Assembly: GCF_048269565.1 (NCBI RefSeq)
Contig: NZ_JBLXIK010000003.1
Coordinates: 124,001-188,000 of the forward strand
Length of the DNA stretch: 64,000 bases
Source of the DNA: Maricaulis sp048269565
Lineage (GTDB): Bacteria > Pseudomonadota > Alphaproteobacteria > Caulobacterales > Maricaulaceae
Direction of reading: 5' to 3'
The notes below the pieces were generated by a model that saw nothing but the letters and a program-made list of their open reading frames with translations, was not told where the DNA came from and made no database searches. Both the position numbers and the translations under genes were made by a program. Positions 24,899 through 33,292 of this stretch are shown here, piece by piece (position 1 is the stretch's first letter; every line of letters begins with the position of its first letter).

Positions 24899-25909
24899 CT
24901 AGCAGTCGTCGGTCGGATCGTCGTGCGTGATGGCGCAAATCATCATCGCCCCGTCTTCCGCGCCATAGGTCGCCAGCAGGCGTTCGCGCAGGGTTGCCCA
25001 TTTATCGGCGCTGTCCTCGATCGCGGCCTCGACGCTGCGGCGGAAATTCTCCCCGACGGTGCCGCGGCGAAGATGGCCGACGCCGATCACGGGATCGATC
25101 GGGCCGGTATCCTTGGCAAGATCGAAATGACGCAGCCTGTGCCGGCCCTGATCGCCATACAGGCAGCCTTCCTCCTCATTGACGAAGGATGCCATATCGA
25201 AACAGCCTGAAATCAGCCCGGCCGGAAAAGCCGGATTGGCGAAGCGCAGGTCCAGCCAGGGCGCGCGGCCCGTCTGGCCGAGACCCGGCGGATTTTCCAG
25301 GCCAACGGGGCGGGCCGGGTCGTGCTGGTCGACCCAGTTGGAATGGGAATAGAAATCCTGGCTGGCATGCAGGATCAGGCCGAGATGGGCGAGGATATTG
25401 CACTTGGCGCGGCCATGTTCGCTGCCGGCATAGACGCAATCGATATAGCTGGGAATCTGGCTGCCGCGGATATCGCCGTCCTCATCAAGCAGGGCGGCGG
25501 CATCGAGCACTGCATGGTCGAGATTGGACATCATCTGGTCGCGGCATTCGGTCAGCGAGGCTTGTGCCTCGGCGGCGCTGCGCGGATAGCCGGGCACATC
25601 GATATAGTCACCGGCACTGCAATGGGCGTGGGAGGTGAGCATGCCGCGGCCACGATCCGGAGCGCCGACGGCACCGAAGGAGCCTTCAGCTCCGGCGAGA
25701 CTGTCGAGCGTATCGGGCTGGAAACACGCATCGCCCGAACGGCCATTGCCGCAGGCCAGCGCATGGCGTGTGATCCGGGCATGTTCGGCATCCTGGCCCA
25801 TGCCGCGAATGGTGCCATAGCCCCAGCTTGCGATCGGGGCGAGGCTGGCAATTGCCAGTGTGGTGGCCAGCAGGAAGGCGGCGCGGTTATGCGGCTGTTC
25901 GGGTTTCAT
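24899..25909 (-). CDS. Secreted CinY / Het-C-like protein
   Basis: 336 residues with an N-terminal signal or anchor helix (AAFLLATTLAIASLAPIASWG). The mature start GYGTIRGMGQDAEHARITRHAL resembles CinY and zinc phospholipase-C/Het-C-type proteins. A second conserved block, HLGLILHASQDFYSHSNWVDQH (~180-200), supplies several His/Asp/Ser residues that could bind metal. At least eight cysteines imply disulfides outside the cytoplasm. Activity is undefined for CinY-like proteins; a phospholipase-like role is only a possibility. Convergent with the di-iron gene. Confidence 0.7.
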   Translation of the reverse strand: MKPEQPHNRAAFLLATTLAIASLAPIASWGYGTIRGMGQDAEHARITRHALACGNGRSGDACFQPDTLDSLAGAEGSFGAVGAPDRGRGMLTSHAHCSAGDYIDVPGYPRSAAEAQASLTECRDQMMSNLDHAVLDAAALLDEDGDIRGSQIPSYIDCVYAGSEHGRAKCNILAHLGLILHASQDFYSHSNWVDQHDPARPVGLENPPGLGQTGRAPWLDLRFANPAFPAGLISGCFDMASFVNEEEGCLYGDQGRHRLRHFDLAKDTGPIDPVIGVGHLRRGTVGENFRRSVEAAIEDSADKWATLRERLLATYGAEDGAMMICAITHDDPTDDC

Positions 25910-26031
25910 GGGGTGTCCTTGCTTTGCAAAGCCGCAGCGTCACCCGCAAGCCAACAGGGGCTACCCTCCACGTATCTGACGGAAAAGTCACGGGAAACCG
26001 TGTTTATGGCCGATTTCAACCAACGGTTGGC

Positions 26032-27462
26032 TCAGTCATCCCCGAAGGAATAGGGCGAGGCGCGCAGCTGGTGCAGGTCCATATGGAGCTTGCGATTGAG
26101 CGGCGGGAAGGCGCGCTGGGCACAGTCCTCGCGCTCGCACAGACGGCAGGCAATGCCGACCGGCTGCACCCGGCTACCCTCGAAACCGTCGGCGTGGACG
26201 ATCTTGTCGGCATGGGCCCAGTCGCATCCCAGCGCGATGGCGTGGATCACCGGGCGCTGGCCGATCGGGGCCGGGCTGACCTGGCCGCGGGCAATCGAGA
26301 GATTGCGCTTGCCATCGGGCAGTTCGAAGGCCTGTACCAGCAGGCGCTCCGGCTGGCTCAACGCGTCATAGAGATTCCATTTCGGACAGCCGCCGCCCGA
26401 GCGCGCAAATGGCATGATGCCGCCGCCAAAGCGTTTCGAGACATTGCCGGCCTGGTCGACCCGGATCATGAAGAAGGGCAGGCCGCGCGCGCCGGGGCGC
26501 TGCAGCGTCGTCAGGCGGTGGCAGATCTGCTCGAAACTGACCTCGAAGCGCCGCTGCAGCCGGTCGACATCATAACGCGTCTCCTCGGCCACTTTCAGCA
26601 TCTCGCCATAGGGCATGTGGACGGCGCCGGCGAAATAATTGGCCAGGCCGATGCGGTAGAGCCGCCGCGCCTCGTCATTGGGCAGATTGGCGGCGTCACA
26701 CAGCGCATCGAGCGTGTCGCCCAGTTCCAGCGAGGCGAGCACGACGGCCATGTTGAAGGAGCGTGACCCAGGCGGCAGCGCTTCGGAGAGCAGCAGGCGG
26801 CGGCCGTGGAAGTCGAGCCGGCGGCGCGCGCCGGCCATGATGGTTTCGTCAAGAACGCGTACCGCGAAGCCGTGGCGCTCCAGCAAATGCCGGGTGAGGG
26901 CGCTCTCGCAGATGCGTGGCTTGATGCCGGTCTCCCGGATGAGGGCCTCGGCCGCCTCTTCCAGTTCGGGGAAATGGTTCTGGCGTGCATCGAGCGCATC
27001 GCGCACGCTTTCCAGCACGGCCCCCGGGCCGCCATGGGCCGAGCCCGGGCCGCTCATGCGGCTGGCCAGGTCGGCTGTAGCGGCGCTGGTCTCGCGATAG
27101 GATTGATACAGGCGGGCAAAGGCTTCCGCGACGCGGGGGTGGCCATCGGCCAGCTCGTTGAGCTCGATCCGGTCCAGCTCCATGCCGGCGAGCAGCGGGT
27201 CGGCGGCAGCCTCGCGCAGGTCGGACAGCAATTGCTTGTCGGATTCCTGGGCAAAGGCGCGGACATCCACGTCGAACGCGTCGGCGAGCGAGAGCAGCAC
27301 GCGCGCCGTCACCGGGCGCTGATTGCGTTCCAGCAGGTTGAGATAGCTTGGTGACAGGCCGAGTGCCGCGGCAGCCTCGGCCTGGGTGAGCCCGCGTTCG
27401 CGGCGCAGACGGCGCAGGCGGGCGCCGGCGAAGATCTTCTCGAGGGGCTGGGCTTCGCTCAT
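26032..27462 (-). CDS. RamB/ScfR-like XRE regulator (short-chain fatty acyl-CoA regulator)
   Basis: 476 residues from ATG 27462 (an in-frame TTG at 27483 is less likely). The XRE helix-turn-helix is at ~10-65 (GLTQAEAAAALGLSPSYLNLLERNQRP). A middle region resembles the IrrE/M78 peptidase-like domain (DFHGRRLLLSEALPPGSRSFNMA) but without an evident HExxH. The C-terminal domain contains CRLCEREDCAQRAFP, the Cys-rich motif of the RamB/ScfR family that senses acyl-CoA. In characterised relatives it controls glyoxylate-shunt or propionate genes. It is divergent from aceA, 145 nt away, so aceA/aceB control is likely. Confidence 0.88.
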   Translation of the reverse strand: MSEAQPLEKIFAGARLRRLRRERGLTQAEAAAALGLSPSYLNLLERNQRPVTARVLLSLADAFDVDVRAFAQESDKQLLSDLREAAADPLLAGMELDRIELNELADGHPRVAEAFARLYQSYRETSAATADLASRMSGPGSAHGGPGAVLESVRDALDARQNHFPELEEAAEALIRETGIKPRICESALTRHLLERHGFAVRVLDETIMAGARRRLDFHGRRLLLSEALPPGSRSFNMAVVLASLELGDTLDALCDAANLPNDEARRLYRIGLANYFAGAVHMPYGEMLKVAEETRYDVDRLQRRFEVSFEQICHRLTTLQRPGARGLPFFMIRVDQAGNVSKRFGGGIMPFARSGGGCPKWNLYDALSQPERLLVQAFELPDGKRNLSIARGQVSPAPIGQRPVIHAIALGCDWAHADKIVHADGFEGSRVQPVGIACRLCEREDCAQRAFPPLNRKLHMDLHQLRASPYSFGDD

Positions 27463-27477
27463 GGTTTGTACCAAAAA

Positions 27478-27498
27478 TGACAAGATGACATCATGACA
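27478..27498. promoter_or_regulatory. Three TGACA direct repeats between the RamB-like gene and aceA
   Basis: TGACA occurs at 27478, 27486 and 27494, an exact 8-bp period, in the 145-nt divergent spacer. Direct repeats in this position could be the regulator-binding region, but I have no consensus to match. Confidence 0.4.
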
Positions 27499-27607
27499 AT
27501 GTAATTAGTATACATCGTGTCCGCTTTATATGGAAGGCGTTATCGACACCCCTGCTGCCGTTTGACACCATGAGGGCAATTCAACTCCCACAGTTATGGT
27601 GACAAAG

Positions 27608-28894
27608 ATGACAAGCTTCAAAGATTTGGTTCCCGGTGCTGCTGCCGACCGTTTTGACGGTATCCAGCGCGGTTATGGCGTCGAGGACGTCCTCAAGCTG
27701 CGCGGCTCTGTCCAGATTCGCAATACGCTGGCCGAGCGCGGCGCCGAAAAGCTCTGGAGCCTGCTCAAGACCGAGCCCTATATCAATGCGCTCGGCGCCA
27801 TGTCGGGCAATCAGGCGATGCAACAGGTCCGTGCCGGCCTGAAAGCGATCTATCTGTCCGGCTGGCAGGTTGCTGCCGACGCCAATGTCGCCGGCGCGAT
27901 GTATCCCGATCAGTCACTCTATCCGGCCAATTCCGGCCCCGAGCTGGCGCGCAAGATCAATCGTGCCCTGCAACGCGCCGACCAGGTCGAATTCTCCGAA
28001 GGCAATGTGACGCGCGATTGGTTCGCGCCGATCGTCGCCGATGCCGAAGCCGGCTTTGGTGGTCCGCTCAACTGCTTTGAAATCATGAAAGCCTATATCG
28101 AGGCGGGCGCTGCCGGCGTTCACTTCGAAGACCAGCTCGCTTCGGAAAAGAAGTGTGGCCACTTGGGCGGCAAGGTGCTGATCCCGACCCAGGCGCATGA
28201 GCGCAATCTGATCGCGGCCCGTCTCGCGGCCGATGTGATGGGCGTCTCGACCATCACGGTTGCCCGCACCGATGCCGAAAGCGCCAAGCTGCTGACCTCC
28301 GACATTGATGAGCGCGACCATCCCTTCATCGATTTCGATGCCGGCCGGACGCCTGAAGGCTTCTTCCGCATCAAGGACGGCGTCGGCGTCGACCATTGTA
28401 TCGCGCGCTCGATCGAATACGGCAAATATGCCGACCTCTTGTGGTGGGAAACCTCCAAGCCGAATCTCGACGAGGCCCGCCGCTTCGCCGAAGCCGTGCA
28501 CAAGAAATACCCTGGCAAGATGATGGCCTACAATTGTTCGCCAAGCTTCAACTGGGAAGCCAATCTCGACAAGGAAACGATCGCCAAATACCAGCGTGAA
28601 CTCGGCGCCATGGGCTATAAATACCAGTTCGTGACCCTGGCCGGCTTCCACAGCCTCAATCACGGCATGTTCGAACTGGCCCGTGGCTACAAGGATCGTG
28701 GCATGGCGGCTTATTCCGAGCTGCAGCAGGCCGAATTTGCTTCGGAAGCCGATGGCTACACCGCGACGCGTCACCAGCGCGAAGTCGGTACCGGCTATTT
28801 CGACCAGGTCTCTCTGGCCCTGACCGGCGGCACCTCCTCGACGACCGCCATGGGCGAGTCGACCGAGTCGGCGCAGTTCGAGAGCGCCGAATAG
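27608..28894 (+). CDS. aceA: Isocitrate lyase
   Basis: 428 residues from ATG 27608, preceded by GGTGA at 5 nt; an ATG at 27596 lacks a ribosome-binding site. Cleaves isocitrate to glyoxylate and succinate in the glyoxylate shunt, allowing growth on C2 compounds and fatty acids. The catalytic loop KKCGHLGGK is at 181-189 (Cys183), with metal-site motif ADAEAGFGG (~145) and NCSPSFNW (~312). Length matches short ICL forms. Followed by malate synthase after 80 nt with a hairpin between. Confidence 0.97.
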   Translation: MTSFKDLVPGAAADRFDGIQRGYGVEDVLKLRGSVQIRNTLAERGAEKLWSLLKTEPYINALGAMSGNQAMQQVRAGLKAIYLSGWQVAADANVAGAMYPDQSLYPANSGPELARKINRALQRADQVEFSEGNVTRDWFAPIVADAEAGFGGPLNCFEIMKAYIEAGAAGVHFEDQLASEKKCGHLGGKVLIPTQAHERNLIAARLAADVMGVSTITVARTDAESAKLLTSDIDERDHPFIDFDAGRTPEGFFRIKDGVGVDHCIARSIEYGKYADLLWWETSKPNLDEARRFAEAVHKKYPGKMMAYNCSPSFNWEANLDKETIAKYQRELGAMGYKYQFVTLAGFHSLNHGMFELARGYKDRGMAAYSELQQAEFASEADGYTATRHQREVGTGYFDQVSLALTGGTSSTTAMGESTESAQFESAE

Positions 28895-28917
28895 GCCTTC
28901 AGGCCCTTTGAACCCAG

Positions 28918-28957
28918 GCGGGGTGCGCAGACCATCCGCGCACCCCGCATATCTTTT
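28918..28957 (+). terminator. Hairpin between aceA and aceB
   Basis: Perfect 11-bp stem (GCGGGGTGCGC at 28918-28928 with 28938-28948), 9-nt loop, then ATATCTTTT. The T-tract is offset by 4 nt, so it may be a partial terminator or mRNA stabiliser setting the aceA:aceB ratio. Confidence 0.65.
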
Positions 28958-28974
28958 GCCGACTGGAGACAGCC

Positions 28975-30615
28975 ATGACACAGATTACACCGAGCGGCGT
29001 TGAAATCCTGGGCCATCTCGAGCCGGGTTACCGCGATATTCTCAGCCATGAGGCGCTGGACTTCCTCGCCGGCCTGCATCGCCGTTTCGAGAAGCGCCGT
29101 CAGTCGCTGCTGCGCCATCGTGCCGAGCGCCAGGCCGAGCTGAATGTCGGTGCCTTGCTGATGTTCCCGCACGAGACCGCCGATATCCGCGCCAGTGAGT
29201 GGAAAGTCCGCCCGGCGCCCGCCGATCTGCAGGACCGCCGTGTCGAGATCACCGGTCCGGTTGATCGCAAAATGGTCGTCAACGCGCTCAATTCCGGCGC
29301 CAAATGTTTCATGGCCGACTTCGAGGATGCGACCTCGCCGGTCTGGTCCAACCTGATCGAGGGACAGATCAATCTGCGCGACGCCGTGCGCCGCGAGATC
29401 GATTATGTCGACGAGAAAAACGGCAAGCGCTACCAGATCAATGAAGACGCTGCGGTGTTGATCGTGCGTCCGCGCGGCTGGCATCTCGATGAACGCAATC
29501 TGCGCGTCAACGGTCAGGCCATCTCCGGGTCCTTCTTCGATTTCGGCCTGTATCTGTTCAATAATCACGCCGCCCTGAAAGAGCGCGGCACGGGGCCATA
29601 CTTCTACCTGCCCAAGATCGAGTCCCGCTTCGAGGCGCGGTTGTGGGCGCTGGTCTTCCAGCATGCCGAGGACGAACTTGGTCTCGAGCGCGGCACCATC
29701 CGCGCCACCGTGCTGATCGAGACCCTGCCGGCCAGTTTCGAGCTTGACGAGATCCTGTACGAGCTGCGCGGCAATATTGTTGCCCTCAATTGCGGCCGCT
29801 GGGACTATATTTTCAGCTATATCAAACGCCTGCAGGCACGCCCCGAGCATGTCCTGCCCGATCGCTCGGCGGTGACGATGAAAACCCCCTTCATGGCGGC
29901 CTATTCCCGGCGCGTTGTGGCGGTTTGCCACCGCCGCGGTGCCCATGCGATGGGCGGCATGTCGGCCTTCATCCCCGTCAAGGGCGATGAAGCGGCCAAT
30001 GATGCGGCGCTGGAACAGGTCCGCCAGGACAAGCTGCGCGAAGTGAAAAATGGCCATGACGGCACCTGGGTCGCGCACCCCGATCTCGTAACGGTTGCCA
30101 TGGAGGTGTTCGACAAACACATGCCGGACGCCAACCAGCTCGATTTCGTTGACGAATTCGCCATGCCGGTGACGACGCATGATCTGCTCAAGGCGCCCGA
30201 AGGCGAGATCAGCGATGCCGGTGTTGCCGACAATATCGATGTCGCCATCCGCTATATCGCGGCCTGGCTGGGTGGCCGCGGCGCCGTGCCGATCCGCAAT
30301 CTGATGGAAGATGCCGCCACCGCCGAGATCGCGCGGGCCCAGCTCTGGCAGTGGCGCCGTTTCGGCAAATCGACCCGCGAGGGCACGGCGCTCACCGATG
30401 CCGGACTGGCCGCGCAGATTGAATCAACCTGCACGGCGCTTCAGGGCGAGGTTGCCGGCCGGGAAGAGATCCAGAACCAGATCCGCCAGGCGGCGACAAT
30501 CCTGCACGATCTGGTGCTGTCGGAGGAATTCGTCGAATTCCTCACCCTGCCGGCCTATGACGTGCTGACCGAAGGGCTCAAGAAGTCGATGCGACTGAAA
30601 GAGTTCGAGGACTGA
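28975..30615 (+). CDS. aceB: Malate synthase A
   Basis: 546 residues. Condenses glyoxylate with acetyl-CoA to malate, the second glyoxylate-shunt step. Motifs include KCFMADFEDATSPVW (~110-125), LNCGRWDYIFSYIK (~265-278, catalytic and Mg2+-binding region) and MKTPFMAAY. The length (~530-550) fits the A isoform rather than the ~720-residue G isoform. RBS GGAG is about 7 nt before the ATG. Ends at a strong bidirectional terminator. Confidence 0.97.
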   Translation: MTQITPSGVEILGHLEPGYRDILSHEALDFLAGLHRRFEKRRQSLLRHRAERQAELNVGALLMFPHETADIRASEWKVRPAPADLQDRRVEITGPVDRKMVVNALNSGAKCFMADFEDATSPVWSNLIEGQINLRDAVRREIDYVDEKNGKRYQINEDAAVLIVRPRGWHLDERNLRVNGQAISGSFFDFGLYLFNNHAALKERGTGPYFYLPKIESRFEARLWALVFQHAEDELGLERGTIRATVLIETLPASFELDEILYELRGNIVALNCGRWDYIFSYIKRLQARPEHVLPDRSAVTMKTPFMAAYSRRVVAVCHRRGAHAMGGMSAFIPVKGDEAANDAALEQVRQDKLREVKNGHDGTWVAHPDLVTVAMEVFDKHMPDANQLDFVDEFAMPVTTHDLLKAPEGEISDAGVADNIDVAIRYIAAWLGGRGAVPIRNLMEDAATAEIARAQLWQWRRFGKSTREGTALTDAGLAAQIESTCTALQGEVAGREEIQNQIRQAATILHDLVLSEEFVEFLTLPAYDVLTEGLKKSMRLKEFED

Positions 30616-30640
30616 TCCCGGCGCGTTCAGCGTCCAGTAC

Positions 30641-30675
30641 AAAGACCGGTTGCGAGGCTCGCAGCCGGTCTTTTC
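30641..30675. terminator. Bidirectional intrinsic terminator between aceB and the acs lipoprotein
   Basis: Stem AAAGACCGG-T-TGCG with CGCA-G-CCGGTCTTT around an AGGCT loop (30641-30673), followed by TTTT. On the opposite strand the leading A run gives a T-tract, so it can stop transcripts from both sides. Confidence 0.85.
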
Positions 30676-30700
30676 TGTCTGCCGGGAGCGGGTGCGGCGA

Positions 30701-31216
30701 TCAGGAACCGCTCATGCTGGAGGGCATGCGATAGCCGCACATATCGGCCAGTTTCCAGCCATCAGCGGTGCTTTCAAAGCGGCAGCTGAGGAAATCGCGC
30801 ATGGCGCTGCCATAGGGCGGGGGTGCATCGGCCAGCGGCGTGGCAGCCGGCGGGGCGACGCGGTTGAAGGCCGCCTGCGGATAGACCAGCACCTGACGCA
30901 CGGTCTCGGTTGCCGCGACGCGCGGATCATCGATGATGCACAGCGGTGGCTGCGACAGCATGCCGACCAGCGTGCCCTGGGTCTGCCCCGGTGCCCCCCA
31001 GACCCAGGCGCGCACCAGCGGGTCGCGCCGGATGAAGGCATTGCGCAGCGCGTTTGGTGCCAGGCTCTGGCTCACATTGGTTTCATTATGGCTGATGATG
31101 GCGGCGAAGGCGGCCATCTCATGGGCTTGCGGCGCGCGGCAGGCGGGCACGGTTTCGGTGGCACAGGCGGCCAGAAGGCTGCTGGCGGCGACGGCTAGGA
31201 CAACAACACGCTTCAT
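30701..31216 (-). CDS. Small lipoprotein co-transcribed with acs
   Basis: 171 residues with a lipoprotein signal (MKRVVVLAVAASSLLAACAT; lipobox LAAC, Cys about residue 18). Contains four further cysteines in the mature part and a Pro-rich middle (APPAATPLADAPPPYG). No family recognised. Its ATG overlaps the acs stop by 4 nt, so translation is coupled to acetyl-CoA synthetase. The reason for that pairing is not clear from the sequence. Confidence 0.75.
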   Translation of the reverse strand: MKRVVVLAVAASSLLAACATETVPACRAPQAHEMAAFAAIISHNETNVSQSLAPNALRNAFIRRDPLVRAWVWGAPGQTQGTLVGMLSQPPLCIIDDPRVAATETVRQVLVYPQAAFNRVAPPAATPLADAPPPYGSAMRDFLSCRFESTADGWKLADMCGYRMPSSMSGS

Positions 31217-33165
31217 CGGTTTTTCCGGTTCTCGATCAGATCTTCAACAACGCTCGGGTCCGCGAGTGTAGACGTGTCTCCCAGATTGCCAAACTCGTTC
31301 TCGGCGATCTTGCGCAAAATGCGCCGCATGATCTTGCCCGAACGGGTCTTTGGCAGGCCCGGGGCGAATTGCACCAGGTCGGGCGTCGCGATCGGGCCGA
31401 TCTCCTGGCGCACCCACTGGCGCAGCATTTTCGCCGAATCCTCGTTCGGCACGATGCCGGAATTCAGCGTCACATAACAATAGATCCCCTGGCCCTTGAT
31501 ATCGTGCGGATAACCGACGACGGCCGCCTCGGCGACATCGGTATGGGCCACGAGTGCGCTCTCGATCTCGGCCGTGCCGAGCCGGTGACCGGAGACATTG
31601 AGCACGTCGTCGACGCGGCCCGTGATCCACCAATAACCGTCCTCGTCACGGCGCGCGCCATCGCCGGTGAAATAGGCGCCGGGATAGGTCGAGAAATAGG
31701 TGTCGATGAAGCGCTGGTGGTCGCCATAGATTGTGCGCGCCTGGCCGGGCCAGGAGCGCTCGATGATCAGATTGCCCTCGGCCGCGCCGGTCTCGGGCAG
31801 GGGCGCACCCTCACTGCTGACCAGCGCCGGGACGATGCCAAAGACGGGCTTGGTCGCCGAGCCGGGCTTGAGATCGGTGGCGCCGGGCAGGGGGGAAATC
31901 ATGATGCCGCCGGTCTCCGTCTGCCACCAGGTATCGACGATCGGGCAGCGGCCATCGCCGACGACGCGGTGATACCAGGTCCAGGCTTCCGGATTGATCG
32001 GTTCGCCGACCGAGCCGAGCAGGCGCAGCGAGGCGCGGGAGGAACCCTGCACCGGCCCGTCGCCCTCGCGCATCAGGGCGCGGATCGCTGTCGGGGCGGT
32101 GTAGAAGATATTGACCTGGTGTTTGTCGATCACCTGCCAGAAGCGGTCCGGCCCGGGCCAGGTCGGGATGCCCTCGAACATCAGCGTCGTGGCGCCATTG
32201 GCGAGTGGCCCGTAGAGAATATAGCTGTGGCCGGTGACCCAGCCGACATCGGCGGTGCACCAATAGATCTCGCCGCGTTTGTAATCGAACACATATTCAT
32301 GCGTCATCGCCGCCCACACCATATAGCCGCCGGTGGTGTGCAGCACGCCCTTGGGCTGGCCGGTCGAGCCGGAGGTGTAGAGGATGAAGAGCGGGTCTTC
32401 CGCATTCATCGGCTCGGGCGGGCAGGTGGCGGGCTGGCGCGCGATCAGGTCGTGATACCAGACATCACGGGCCGGATCCCATTTCATCGCGCCGCCGGTG
32501 CGCTTGACGACGACGACCTGTTTGACGCCGGGCGCGTGATGCATCGCCCGGTCGACATTGGCCTTCAGCGGCGTCGCCTTGCCGCCGCGCATGCCCTCAT
32601 CGGCGGTGATGACAATGTCGCTGGCGCAATCATTGATCCGCCCGGCCAGGGCTTCCGGCGAGAAGCCGCCAAACACGACTGAATGCACCGCCCCGATGCG
32701 GGCGCAGGCGAGCATGGCATAGGCCGCTTCCGGGATCATCGGCATGTAGATGGTGACGCGGTCGCCCTTCTTGACGCCGAGCGATTTGAGACCATTGGCC
32801 AGGCGGCAGACATGGTCGTGCAGCTCGCCATAGGTGATTTTCGTGCTGGCGGCGGGATCATCGCCCTCCCAGATGATCGCGGTGTCATGGGCGCGCTCGG
32901 GCAGATGCCGGTCGATGCAATTGGCGCAGGCATTGAGCGTGCCGTCGGCGAACCAGCGGATATGCAAATCATCCTTGTCCCATGAGGTGTCCTCGACCTG
33001 GGTGAAGGGCGTCATCCACTCCAGCCGCGCCGCTTCCTGACGCCAGAAGGCGTCGGGCTGATCGACCGATTGCCGGTAAAGTTCGGCATAGCGTTCGGCA
33101 TTGACGAGGGTGGAGCGCTTGCTGGATTCGGGGACGGGATAGACGGTCTGGTCCTGGGACGGCAT
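31213..33165 (-). CDS. acs: Acetyl-CoA synthetase (acetate-CoA ligase)
   Basis: 650 residues, full length. Activates acetate to acetyl-CoA through acetyl-AMP in the cytosol. The adenylation P-loop YTSGSTGQPKGVLHT (~260), TWWQTETGG (~410) and the hinge/C-terminal motif with the acetylatable lysine in PKTRSGKIMRR (~608-618) are all present. Upstream of a small lipoprotein with a 4-nt overlap. With aceA/aceB at 27.6-30.6 kb it makes a compact acetate-assimilation region. Confidence 0.97.
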   Translation of the reverse strand: MPSQDQTVYPVPESSKRSTLVNAERYAELYRQSVDQPDAFWRQEAARLEWMTPFTQVEDTSWDKDDLHIRWFADGTLNACANCIDRHLPERAHDTAIIWEGDDPAASTKITYGELHDHVCRLANGLKSLGVKKGDRVTIYMPMIPEAAYAMLACARIGAVHSVVFGGFSPEALAGRINDCASDIVITADEGMRGGKATPLKANVDRAMHHAPGVKQVVVVKRTGGAMKWDPARDVWYHDLIARQPATCPPEPMNAEDPLFILYTSGSTGQPKGVLHTTGGYMVWAAMTHEYVFDYKRGEIYWCTADVGWVTGHSYILYGPLANGATTLMFEGIPTWPGPDRFWQVIDKHQVNIFYTAPTAIRALMREGDGPVQGSSRASLRLLGSVGEPINPEAWTWYHRVVGDGRCPIVDTWWQTETGGIMISPLPGATDLKPGSATKPVFGIVPALVSSEGAPLPETGAAEGNLIIERSWPGQARTIYGDHQRFIDTYFSTYPGAYFTGDGARRDEDGYWWITGRVDDVLNVSGHRLGTAEIESALVAHTDVAEAAVVGYPHDIKGQGIYCYVTLNSGIVPNEDSAKMLRQWVRQEIGPIATPDLVQFAPGLPKTRSGKIMRRILRKIAENEFGNLGDTSTLADPSVVEDLIENRKNR

Positions 33166-33292
33166 GGGCGGGAACTCCGGTTTGGATCGCGGATGGACGA
33201 ATATGCAGTCTAGCCTATGGCAGGGGTGAGGATAATGGGGATTTCAGGACGGACTCAAGCCGGGGCCCGGGGGCGTTCGCAGGCGCGTCTGC

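Noticed and set aside
26032..27462. Active M78/IrrE peptidase in the RamB-like regulator
   Set aside because: No HExxH could be found in the peptidase-like region, so it is read as a sensory/structural domain only.
28795..30180. Long minus-strand frame opposite aceB
   Set aside because: Mirror of malate synthase coding sequence; composition is typical of antisense GC-rich frames and aceB is unambiguous.
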